A stretch of 64,000 nt of DNA. Origin: JAAUUJ01 sp964392245 (GTDB lineage Bacteria > Cyanobacteriota > Cyanobacteriia > Thermostichales > Thermostichaceae). Below are positions 26,764-35,107 of the stretch, one piece after another. The notes beneath the pieces were generated by a model. That model was not told where the DNA came from. It saw only the letters and a program-made list of their open reading frames with translations, and searched no databases. The stretch spans positions 1 to 64,000 of the forward strand of contig CAYMOX010000011.1 in assembly GCA_964392245.1 (NCBI GenBank). The letters run 5' to 3'. How positions within the stretch are numbered: the stretch's first letter is position 1; every line of letters begins with the position of its first letter. A program made the position numbers and the translations under genes.

Positions 26764-27286
26764 AGATGGCTGGGTGTGCAGGCAACGAAGGGTCGGTGTT
26801 CCAGTGTCCTGACTTTCCTCCGATCTTTTCTATCACCTGGATCCCTTCAATCACCATCGTGCGATCGAGGGCCTTGGCCATGTCGTAAAGGGTGAGGGCA
26901 GCGACGGAGACAGCCGTCAGAGCTTCCATTTCCACGCCGGTCTGACTGGTGGTTTTCACGGTGGCCCGGATTTGATACCCAGGCAGATGAGGATCAGGGA
27001 TGCAATTCACATCGATCCCACCCAGGGGAAGCGGATGACAGAGAGGGATCAAATGAGGAGTCTGTTTGGCTGCCAGGATCCCTGCCAGACGAGCCGTTTC
27101 CACCACATTTCCCTTGGGACCCTGTCCCGCCTGGATTGCTTCCAGTGTGATCGGGGCCATGCGGATCGATGCCACTGCCGTGGCCTGTCGAGGAGTAGAG
27201 GGTTTATCCGTTACATTCACCATGCGCACCTGGCCGGAGGAGTCCAGATGAGTGAGGAGAGGATCAGAGGGGAGATCAGAATTCAC
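26744..27286 (-). CDS. moaC: cyclic pyranopterin monophosphate synthase MoaC
   Basis: The 180-residue protein catalyses the second step of molybdenum cofactor synthesis with MoaA. The conserved blocks are all present: MVNVTDKP, the KGNVVETARLAGI stretch, LIPLCHPLPL, GVEMEALTAVSVAALTLYDM and IEKIGGKSGHW. It starts two bases after the Tic20-like gene ends and overlaps the PCP_red gene, so all three are co-transcribed. moaA is not in the window. Confidence 0.94.
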   Translation of the reverse strand: MNSDLPSDPLLTHLDSSGQVRMVNVTDKPSTPRQATAVASIRMAPITLEAIQAGQGPKGNVVETARLAGILAAKQTPHLIPLCHPLPLGGIDVNCIPDPHLPGYQIRATVKTTSQTGVEMEALTAVSVAALTLYDMAKALDRTMVIEGIQVIEKIGGKSGHWNTDPSLPAHPAIYDHANS

Positions 27287-27288
27287 GT

Positions 27289-27759
27289 TTAGCGGATCCG
27301 CGAATAGGCAGCATCAGAGAGGGTAGGAATTTCAGGGTAATGGCCGCGAGCATTCTGGACCCAGGCATAGATGGTAATGGCTGTTACACCCAGAAATAGG
27401 GTGGAGAAGATCACCTGGCCTAAGGCTCCAAACCCTAATCCTAGAGCTGACAGAAGCTGAAAGACTAACACCACAAGAATGACTGCGATTTCAGTCATAA
27501 TGGCCTGCATGGTGTTGAAACGAATAAAGTGCTTAATTCGAGGGTTATTCACCACCAGAAAGAACAAAAGAATAAAAATAATGAATCCGCCAGCAGCGGC
27601 AATATTCAGCAAAGGGAAGAGAGGACCGAAGAAAAATAGCAGGGGAGGGAACGCTCGGAAAACAGGTTCTCCAAACCGGACCACAGCTGCCAGGGGCAGG
27701 AGGTAAGGAAGTGATCCCCAGATGCGGTCCAGGGGTTCAATGGTGCCTCGCCAGGCCAT
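27289..27759 (-). CDS. Tic20-family membrane protein
   Basis: The 156-residue protein (163 from an alternative ATG at 27780) has four predicted membrane helices and the family segment WGSLPYLLPL, then FIRFNTMQAIMTEIAV. Tic20 is a component of the chloroplast inner-envelope import apparatus, and cyanobacterial homologues are of unsettled function. GAGGAG lies nine bases before the ATG at 27759, which decides the start. First gene of the moaC run. Confidence 0.86.
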   Translation of the reverse strand: MAWRGTIEPLDRIWGSLPYLLPLAAVVRFGEPVFRAFPPLLFFFGPLFPLLNIAAAGGFIIFILLFFLVVNNPRIKHFIRFNTMQAIMTEIAVILVVLVFQLLSALGLGFGALGQVIFSTLFLGVTAITIYAWVQNARGHYPEIPTLSDAAYSRIR

Positions 27760-27925
27760 AAGCAATGTCTCCTCTGTCATCCAACGTAGGTCTGCACTGT
27801 CATTCTAGTGGTCTCAGTTGCGGTTAGCCCAGGGCATTCCTGGCAGTATCAATATGTTCAAAGTGAACTTTCGCTCCTGGATCAACTGATAAGATACACA
27901 ATCAAACTGATTACCTGAATCTGTC

Positions 27926-28384
27926 ATGATCCGTTACCGCTCCTCCGTGTCATCCGCTGTTCCCCATCGTTCTCTGTTCTGGCGTGGTCTGGCTGCCATC
28001 CTGGCCTGGGTCAGTGAACGCTGGCTTCCGGCGGAGCATCCCTTCACGGTAGAGAGTCTGCTCGATAGATGGCACCAGATGCAGGAATGGTGGCACCAGT
28101 TTCGGGCGGATCATGATCCTGGAGAGGTGCAGTTTCGGGGGCTGCCTTTCTCAAATCAACATCAGGTTACGCCTTCCCTGACCACCAAGACGACTCCGAT
28201 CCTTTTCCGCGGTTGCCCCGTGGTACACCCAGTCTCCGTTTCTGTAGCCCAGCCTGTGCAACCCTACATTCCCTGGTACCAGCTGCAACTGCAATCCCTA
28301 ATTTCTCGGCTGCCTCTGGCGGATATGGATCGCTACAGTCTACCTCCGAATCCAGAGCGCCAGTATCGAGGTCAGCTGTTCTGA
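27926..28384 (+). CDS. hypothetical protein, 152 residues
   Basis: No family is recognised. The N-terminus has a short amphipathic or hydrophobic stretch (LFWRGLAAILAWVSERWLP), followed by a Trp- and His-rich segment (DRWHQMQEWWHQF) and a polar tail. Codon use is like the neighbours. It is divergent from the Tic20-like gene. Confidence 0.5.
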   Translation: MIRYRSSVSSAVPHRSLFWRGLAAILAWVSERWLPAEHPFTVESLLDRWHQMQEWWHQFRADHDPGEVQFRGLPFSNQHQVTPSLTTKTTPILFRGCPVVHPVSVSVAQPVQPYIPWYQLQLQSLISRLPLADMDRYSLPPNPERQYRGQLF

Positions 28385-28530
28385 TCTGATGGCCTGAAAT
28401 TTTATTCAACCGGAAATCATCTGAACTGTTACTCTTCCTTCCCCCTTAGCAACGGTGGGAAGATATTTCCTTTCCGCAGTTCATGTCTCAGGAATGATAA
28501 AATCCTTAATGCTGAGTCAAGTGGCAGGAC

Positions 28531-29559
28531 ATGGAAAAGAGCGGTGTACTTCTGTTGAATCTAGGCGGCCCGGAAACCCTCCAGGATGTCCAGCCCTTTT
28601 TAAGCAATCTATTTGCGGATCCCGACTTGATCCGCCTGCCTTTCCCGCAGTTCCAGAATCTGTTTGCCTGGTTGATCTCGACCTTGAGAACCGAAAAGTC
28701 GAAACAGAATTATCAGCGCATTGGGGGTGGGTCTCCACTGCGGCGGATCACGGCTGAACAGGCTCAGGCCTTACAAACCATGCTGGTTCAGGAAGGGTTC
28801 GATGTGCCGGTTTACGTGGCCATGCGCTACTGGCATCCCCTGATTGAATCGGTAGTCCAGCAGATCAAAGCCGATCAATTGACTCAAGTGGTGGTTCTCC
28901 CCCTCTACCCCCAATATTCCATTACCACGACAGGTTCGGCATTCAACTTACTTGATCAGCTCTGGGAGCGCGATCCCCAGTTGGCGGGAGTGGAGCGGAT
29001 CTATATCAATTCCTGGTATGACCAGCCCCAGTACCTGACGGCCATGGCGGATGCCATTCGGACAGGGTTGGATCAGTTTAAGTCCCCAGAGGATGTGCAT
29101 GTGCTCTTCAGTGCCCATGGCATTCCGGTCAGCTATGTGGAGAAGTATGGCGATCCCTATCAGCGAGAAATGGAAGCCTGTGTGCATCTGATCTGGAATC
29201 AGGTGAATCGGCCCAATCCTCACACCCTTTCCTATCAAAGTCGTGTGGGTTCGCTGGAGTGGCTCTCTCCCTACACTGAAGAGATCATTCCAGAACTGGG
29301 GGCCGCCGGGTTGAAAAAGATGCTGGTGGTGCCCATCAGTTTTGTCTCTGAGCACATTGAAACGCTCTTTGAGATCGATATCGACTACCGTCATCTGGCG
29401 GAAGCTGCTGGAATTAAGGATTTCCGGCGTGTCCCCACACTCAATACCGAAAAACCATTTATTCAGGCTCTGGCGGCCCTGGTGCGTCCTTATCTCCTTA
29501 CCCCTGCCTTCCAAACATCCACCTCCGTCCTGCAACCAGCACCAACCCCTGCCCGTTGA
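28531..29559 (+). CDS. hemH: ferrochelatase HemH
   Basis: The 342-residue protein inserts ferrous iron into protoporphyrin IX, the last step of heme synthesis. Family blocks are intact: GVLLLNLGGPETLQDVQPFL, YQRIGGGSPLRRIT, LPLYPQYS, FSAHGIPVSYVEKYGDPY with the metal-site His196, and VPISFVSEHIETLFEID. Most cyanobacterial and plant ferrochelatases end with a linker and a membrane helix carrying a chlorophyll-binding CAB motif. That tail is absent here: the protein stops after a short Pro/Thr-rich end and no such sequence follows in any frame. Confidence 0.94.
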   Translation: MEKSGVLLLNLGGPETLQDVQPFLSNLFADPDLIRLPFPQFQNLFAWLISTLRTEKSKQNYQRIGGGSPLRRITAEQAQALQTMLVQEGFDVPVYVAMRYWHPLIESVVQQIKADQLTQVVVLPLYPQYSITTTGSAFNLLDQLWERDPQLAGVERIYINSWYDQPQYLTAMADAIRTGLDQFKSPEDVHVLFSAHGIPVSYVEKYGDPYQREMEACVHLIWNQVNRPNPHTLSYQSRVGSLEWLSPYTEEIIPELGAAGLKKMLVVPISFVSEHIETLFEIDIDYRHLAEAAGIKDFRRVPTLNTEKPFIQALAALVRPYLLTPAFQTSTSVLQPAPTPAR

Positions 29560-29622
29560 TCCGGTGTTTCGTGCGCACTCCCTGCAGGGTGTGGCCTGGG
29601 TGGCTCATGTCTTTTCGAGAAA

Positions 29623-29665
29623 GGCTGTAAGCTAAAACGGAAGCTTTCCTGCTTAGCTTGCGGCT
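29623..29665 (+). promoter_or_regulatory. hairpin directly upstream of the ABC1 kinase start
   Basis: AAGCTAA (29629-29635) pairs with TTAGCTT (29653-29659). The stem extends outward through mostly GC and GU pairs to 29623 and 29665, ending two bases before the ATG at 29668. No T-run follows, so it is not a standard terminator. It would cover the ribosome-binding region and could slow translation, or protect the hemH 3' end. Confidence 0.4.
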
Positions 29666-29667
29666 GT

Positions 29668-31395
29668 ATGTTGCTGCCTACCTCCTCTTCTCAACCGACC
29701 CCCGTTGTGGATGTGTCTCCCCCTTTGCCTGTTCCGCATCCGCGACCCTTTCGCTGGCAGCGTTCTCGTCGCTCCCTCTGGGCACGCCGTCTGGATATTT
29801 TTTCAACAACAGCCCAGCTGCTCTTCTTCATCGGCTGGGACAATCTTTTTGATCGGCAAAAGCGATCGCTACCGCTTCGCGCCCAATGGTTAACTCAGCA
29901 GCTACTCGATCTGGGACCCACATTTATCAAAATTGGTCAGGCCCTTTCCACGCGGGTGGATCTATTACCCCTGCCCATTGTCCAGGCCCTCAGCCATCTC
30001 CAGGATAAAGTGCCGGGTTTTCCTGCCCTGGAGGCAATAGCCATCATAGAAGCGGAGCTGGGCAGTTCGATCCTGTCCCTCTACCGTGAGTTTGTTCCTA
30101 TCCCGATTGCTGCGGCCAGTTTGGGTCAGGTGCACAAGGCAGTCCTTCACTCTGGCGAAGAGGTGGTGGTCAAGGTACAGCGCCCTGGCCTGGAAGAATT
30201 GTTCGCCATGGATCTCAAAGTTTTGCGAGAACTGATCTCGATTGCCGAAAGTCTGTTTGGGGATCTGAGACAGTACAAACTAGGCGAGATCTATAACGAG
30301 TTTTTTGATATTCTTTACCGAGAAATTGACTATATTCAGGAGGGCAAAAACGCAGAACGTTTTCGGGAGAATTTTGCCGAGGATAATCGCATTTTGATTC
30401 CCAGGGTGTTCTGGCGCTACACCACCTCCAAAATTCTGACCATGGAGTATCTTCCTGGCATTAAAATCACCGATCGCTTAACACTAGAATCCTGTGGAAT
30501 TGATATTAAATCTCTGAATAATCTGGGCATTTACTGTTATCTAAAACAGCTTCTGGAAGATGGTTTTTTTCAGGCGGATCCGCACCCTGGCAACATGGCC
30601 GTCACTTCAGATGGCAAAATCATCTTCTACGACTTCGGCATGATGGCAGAGGTGAAATCCCTCGACAAAGAAAAGATGGTCCAGACCTTCTTCGCCGTCC
30701 TGCGCAAAGATACCCAGGTGCTGGTCAGTACCCTCATCGATCTGGGATTGCTGGAACGTCGCTCGGATATGACCCCGATCCATCGCATGGCCACCTTTAT
30801 CCTCGATAAGTTCACAGAAAAACCTGTGGATATTCAGGCCTTTGATGAGATGCGCAGCGAAATTTATGACATGTTTGAGCAGCAGCCCTTTCGCATGCCT
30901 CCCCAGATGACCTTTATTCTTAAATCCCTCACCACTCTGGATGGCATTGCCCGCGTTCTGGATCCGGAGTACAACCTGGTGGTGGCGGCCCAGCCGTTTG
31001 TGAAAAAGATGGTGCTGAATGGGCGGGGCAATCTGGTGGGGACTCTGGCACGGCAAACCCAGAAGTTAATTCAGGAGCGTCTGCAGAAACCTCAGCCCAT
31101 GGAATTAGCCCTCCAGCGTCTGGAAACCCGGTTAGAGCAGGGGGAACTGCAGGTCCGCACCCGATCCCAGGAAACAGAACGGCTCCTACGACGCCTGAAT
31201 CTGGGGCTGAAAAGTCTGATCTACACCTGCTGGACAGGCTTAAGTCTGGTGGCGGGGGTGATCCTATTGACGGGCAATTATATTTCTCCAGCGATTGCCC
31301 TGTTTGTGGTGGCCGGATTGGGTTGCCTGGTCCTGATCCGATCCCTGATCCAGCTGGAGCTGAGGGAGAACTGGGATCGGTTTGCCAGTAAATGA
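29668..31395 (+). CDS. ABC1/UbiB-family atypical kinase
   Basis: The 575-residue protein has the hallmark KxGQ motif (FIKIGQALSTR), the Ala-rich loop AAASLGQVHKA in place of a Gly-rich loop, the invariant lysine in VVVKVQRPG, DPHPGN and the DFG aspartate (YDFGMMAE). Two membrane helices lie at the C-terminus. UbiB-like proteins use ATP to extract or mobilise quinone-type lipids; cyanobacterial members are tied to plastoquinone and tocopherol metabolism. It lies 108 bases after hemH behind a hairpin. Confidence 0.9.
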   Translation: MLLPTSSSQPTPVVDVSPPLPVPHPRPFRWQRSRRSLWARRLDIFSTTAQLLFFIGWDNLFDRQKRSLPLRAQWLTQQLLDLGPTFIKIGQALSTRVDLLPLPIVQALSHLQDKVPGFPALEAIAIIEAELGSSILSLYREFVPIPIAAASLGQVHKAVLHSGEEVVVKVQRPGLEELFAMDLKVLRELISIAESLFGDLRQYKLGEIYNEFFDILYREIDYIQEGKNAERFRENFAEDNRILIPRVFWRYTTSKILTMEYLPGIKITDRLTLESCGIDIKSLNNLGIYCYLKQLLEDGFFQADPHPGNMAVTSDGKIIFYDFGMMAEVKSLDKEKMVQTFFAVLRKDTQVLVSTLIDLGLLERRSDMTPIHRMATFILDKFTEKPVDIQAFDEMRSEIYDMFEQQPFRMPPQMTFILKSLTTLDGIARVLDPEYNLVVAAQPFVKKMVLNGRGNLVGTLARQTQKLIQERLQKPQPMELALQRLETRLEQGELQVRTRSQETERLLRRLNLGLKSLIYTCWTGLSLVAGVILLTGNYISPAIALFVVAGLGCLVLIRSLIQLELRENWDRFASK

Positions 31396-31415
31396 CAGAG
31401 ATAGGGATCCACGGA

Positions 31416-32843
31416 TTAGGAAACCGCCGTTAACACTCGGGCTTGAATGGCTCGTACATCCGTCACGACTCCGGTAATCGCTGCTGCCGCTACCATGGCT
31501 GGGCTCATCAACAGGGTGCGACCCGTGGGGGATCCCTGCCGCCCCTTAAAGTTGCGGTTGGAGGAGGAGGCGCACAGTTGATCCCCTTGCAACTTGTCGG
31601 GATTCATGGCCAGACACATCGAACATCCCGCTTCCCGCCACTCAAAGCCCGCAGCTCGAAAAATCTGATCCAGGCCTTCCGCCTCCGCTTCCCGTTTCAC
31701 CTTCTCCGATCCGGGGACCACAATGGCCTTCACACCCGCAGCCACCTTCTGACCCACCGCAATCCGGGCAGCTTCCCGCAGATCGCTGATCCGGCCATTG
31801 GTACAACTGCCAATGAAGCAAACATCCACAGGCGTCCCCGCAATGGGAGTACCCGGCTGCAATTGCATGTAGGCATAGGCTTCTTGAGCAAGGGCCCGCT
31901 CAGAGGCCGCCAGATCCTCCAGTCGAGGAATCAGCCCCTCCACAGAGATCCCCTGTCCGGGGGTGATGCCCCAAGTGACGGTGGGGGGAATTGCGGCAGC
32001 ATCAAAGGTGACGACATCGTCGTACTCTGCCTCGGCGTCACTGTGCAGACTCAGCCACCACTTGGCAGCCCGATCCCAGTCTTCCCCTTTGGGGGCATAG
32101 GGTCGGCCCTTAAGATAGTCCAGCGTGGTCTGATCGGGGTTAATGTAGCCGCAGCGGGCACCCCCCTCAATCGACATATTGCAGACGGTCATCCGCTCTT
32201 CCATGCTCATGGCGGCAAAAGTACTCCCCGCATATTCATAGGCATAGCCCACGCCCCCCTTCACCCCGAGCGTGCGGATGATGTGCAGGATCACATCCTT
32301 GGCATAGACTCCTGTTCCCAGGGTGCCGTTGACCTCGATCTTGCGCACCTTCAGCTTCTCCAGGGCTAGAGTCTGGGTGGCGAGCACATCCCGGATCTGA
32401 CTGGTCCCGATCCCCAACGCAATCGCCCCAAAAGCCCCGTGGGTGGAAGTGTGGCTATCCCCACAGGCAATCGTCATCCCCGGCTGCGTCAGCCCCTGCT
32501 CTGGTCCGATCACATGCACAATCCCCTGCTGCCCTGAACCGGAGGCAAAAAAACGAATACCAAACTGTTTGCAGTTGCTCTCAATTGCCTGCAACATTTC
32601 CTCCGCCAGGTCATCCGCCAGGGGACGGGCCAGTGAATCGGTCGGAATGATGTGATCCACCGTAGCCACCGTGCGTTCCGGGTAGAGAACCTGGAGACCC
32701 CGTTCTCGCAGCATGGCAAAGGCCTGGGGACTTGTGACCTCATGGATCAGGTGCAGCCCGATCAACAGCTGCGTTTGCCCTGTGGGCAGCACCCCGACAC
32801 TGTGGGCCTGCCAGACTTTATCGAAGAGGGTCCCCTGGCTCAT
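31416..32843 (-). CDS. leuC: 3-isopropylmalate dehydratase large subunit LeuC
   Basis: The 475-residue aconitase-family enzyme of leucine synthesis isomerises 2- to 3-isopropylmalate with LeuD. Motifs for the 4Fe-4S cluster are present: CFIGSCTNGRISDLR and GCSMCLAMNPD; HEVTSPQAF and GDSHTSTHGAFGA are also intact. The small subunit gene leuD is not adjacent. The gene is convergent with the ABC1 kinase gene. Confidence 0.95.
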   Translation of the reverse strand: MSQGTLFDKVWQAHSVGVLPTGQTQLLIGLHLIHEVTSPQAFAMLRERGLQVLYPERTVATVDHIIPTDSLARPLADDLAEEMLQAIESNCKQFGIRFFASGSGQQGIVHVIGPEQGLTQPGMTIACGDSHTSTHGAFGAIALGIGTSQIRDVLATQTLALEKLKVRKIEVNGTLGTGVYAKDVILHIIRTLGVKGGVGYAYEYAGSTFAAMSMEERMTVCNMSIEGGARCGYINPDQTTLDYLKGRPYAPKGEDWDRAAKWWLSLHSDAEAEYDDVVTFDAAAIPPTVTWGITPGQGISVEGLIPRLEDLAASERALAQEAYAYMQLQPGTPIAGTPVDVCFIGSCTNGRISDLREAARIAVGQKVAAGVKAIVVPGSEKVKREAEAEGLDQIFRAAGFEWREAGCSMCLAMNPDKLQGDQLCASSSNRNFKGRQGSPTGRTLLMSPAMVAAAAITGVVTDVRAIQARVLTAVS

Positions 32844-33061
32844 GGCTGATAAATGATGAAGGTAACGAAGCTGGACAATCCATCCCTGGTATTGACCGCA
32901 ACATCTACTCTCATCTGGGATCTGGGGAATGTCAAGAGTGATGGATCCTGACCGGAGACTTCTCCTGAACCCAAGGATTGTTACAGCTGCTCAGAATCGT
33001 TCTCAGGGATCCCGCAACTCGATTAAGCTGCTTAGCTAGATTCCGTTATTCCTCTCTCCCC

Positions 33062-35032
33062 ATGTCAGATCCTACGATTGAGTCCCTACTCCAGGAAAAT
33101 CGCCATTTCCCGCCCCCATCCGACTTTGCTCAACAGGCTCGGATTGCTAGTCTTACCCACTACCAGGAGCTCTGTCAGGAAGCAGTTGCGGATCCAGAAG
33201 GGTTTTGGGGACGGCTGGCGGCGACAGAGTTGCACTGGTTTAGGCCCTGGGAGCAGGTACTGCAGTGGGATCCTCCTCAGGCGAAGTGGTTTGTGGGGGG
33301 CAAGCTCAATCTCAGCTACAACTGCCTGGATCGGCATCTCGAGACCAGCCGCCGCACCAAACCTGCCCTGATCTGGGAGGGAGAACCTGGGGATACCTGC
33401 ACCCTCACCTATGAGGAACTGCACCAGCAGGTGTGTCAGATGGCGAATGCGCTGCAGGAATTGGGGGTGAAGAAGGGGGATCGGGTGGGGATTTACATGC
33501 CCATGATCCCGGAAGCCGTGATGGCCATGCTGGCCTGTGCTCGCATAGGTGCAGCGCATACGGTGGTGTTCGGAGGGTTTAGCGCTGAGGCCCTCAAGGA
33601 TCGCCTCAATGATGCTGGGGCCCGCGTGGTGATCACCGCCGATGGGGGCTGGCGCAAAGATGCGATTGTGCCCCTCAAGTCTCAGGTGGATCTGGCTCTG
33701 CAGGCGGATCAGGTGCCCAGTGTGTCCCATGTGCTGGTGGTGCGCCGCACGGGGGAGCCGATCACCATGCAGGCAGACCGGGATGTCTGGTGGCATGAGA
33801 TCCAGCCACGGATGAGTGATCGCTGTGCTGCCACCGAGATGGACAGTGAAGACCTGCTCTTTATCCTTTATACCTCCGGCACGACGGGCAAACCCAAAGG
33901 GGTGGTGCACACGACAGGGGGATATAACCTCTACACCCACATCACCACTCAATGGATCTTTGATCTGCAAGAGGATGACATTTACTGGTGCACCGCCGAT
34001 GTGGGCTGGATCACCGGGCACAGTTATATCGTTTATGGTCCCCTCTCCAACGGAGCAACGGTGTTTATATACGAGGGCGCTCCCCGACCCAGTGCCCCTG
34101 GCTGCTTTTGGGATCTGATTGAGAAGCACAAGATCACCATCTTCTACACGGCTCCTACGGCCATCCGGGCCTTTATCAAAATGGGGGATCACCTGCCCCA
34201 AGCCCGCGATCTGTCTTCCCTGCGACTGCTGGGCACTGTGGGGGAACCGATCAACCCGGAGGCCTGGATCTGGTACCACCGTGTCATTGGTGGGGAACGG
34301 TGTCCGATTGTGGATACCTGGTGGCAGACGGAAACGGGCGGGATTATGATTTCTGCCCTCCCAGGGGCGATTCCCACCAAACCTGGATCCGCGTCGCTGC
34401 CTTTCCCGGGTATTCAGGCGGATGTGGTGGATGCGCAGGGACAACCCGTGGCGGATCACCAGGGGGGCTATCTGGTGGTGCGGCAACCCTGGCCCGGCAT
34501 GATGCGCACTCTCTATAACAATCCAGAACGCTTCCGCCACAGCTACTGGGAGCATCTTCAGGCCCGTGATGGTCAGCCTCTCTATTTTGCTGGCGATGGC
34601 GCTCACCGCGATGCGGACGGTTACTTCTGGATCATGGGCCGGGTGGATGATGTCATCAGTGTGGCAGGCCACCGTCTGGGCACCATGGAAATCGAGTCTG
34701 CGCTGGTCTCCCATCCCGCTGTGGCTGAAGCTGCTGTGGTGGGGAAACCCGACGCCATTAAAGGGGAGGCGATTATTGCCTTTGTGGTTCTGGATCATCA
34801 ACACCAGCCTCATGAGAACCTGCAGAAAGAATTAATGCAGCATGTTGTCCAGGAGATTGGGGCTTTGGCCCGCCCTGCAGAAATCCGCTGGACAGAAACC
34901 CTGCCCAAAACCCGTTCCGGCAAGATCATGCGCCGTCTGCTGCGCACCCTGGCAGCCGGAGAAGAGATCGCAGGAGACACCTCCACCCTGGAGGACCGAA
35001 CTGTGCTGGATCGATTGCGGGAGGGGGCTTAA
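33062..35032 (+). CDS. acs: acetyl-CoA synthetase
   Basis: The 656-residue AMP-forming enzyme activates acetate to acetyl-CoA. The adenylate-forming core motif is LYTSGTTGKPKGVVHT. WWQTETGG and YFAGDGAHRDADGYFWIMGR follow, and the C-terminal PKTRSGKIMRR contains the catalytic lysine that is a known acetylation target in this family. The ATG at 33062 gives the usual length; the frame is open upstream to 32978. Bases 32844-33061 contain no recognised signal. Confidence 0.95.
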   Translation: MSDPTIESLLQENRHFPPPSDFAQQARIASLTHYQELCQEAVADPEGFWGRLAATELHWFRPWEQVLQWDPPQAKWFVGGKLNLSYNCLDRHLETSRRTKPALIWEGEPGDTCTLTYEELHQQVCQMANALQELGVKKGDRVGIYMPMIPEAVMAMLACARIGAAHTVVFGGFSAEALKDRLNDAGARVVITADGGWRKDAIVPLKSQVDLALQADQVPSVSHVLVVRRTGEPITMQADRDVWWHEIQPRMSDRCAATEMDSEDLLFILYTSGTTGKPKGVVHTTGGYNLYTHITTQWIFDLQEDDIYWCTADVGWITGHSYIVYGPLSNGATVFIYEGAPRPSAPGCFWDLIEKHKITIFYTAPTAIRAFIKMGDHLPQARDLSSLRLLGTVGEPINPEAWIWYHRVIGGERCPIVDTWWQTETGGIMISALPGAIPTKPGSASLPFPGIQADVVDAQGQPVADHQGGYLVVRQPWPGMMRTLYNNPERFRHSYWEHLQARDGQPLYFAGDGAHRDADGYFWIMGRVDDVISVAGHRLGTMEIESALVSHPAVAEAAVVGKPDAIKGEAIIAFVVLDHQHQPHENLQKELMQHVVQEIGALARPAEIRWTETLPKTRSGKIMRRLLRTLAAGEEIAGDTSTLEDRTVLDRLREGA

Positions 35033-35107
35033 TCAGTTCTCAACGTCCACAGGGAACCAGATGCCGCTACCATATGCGTGAGGCTTGCCCTGTTGAGTGT
35101 TCCCTGC

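Noticed and set aside
31443..32369. 308-codon open frame antisense to leuC
   Set aside because: It is a shadow of a confident gene with intact Fe-S motifs; the composition is not protein-like.
33086..34813. 575-codon open frame antisense to acetyl-CoA synthetase
   Set aside because: It lies wholly within acs, in the frame often left open by GC-rich codon bias; its His/Pro/Ile-rich product resembles no protein.
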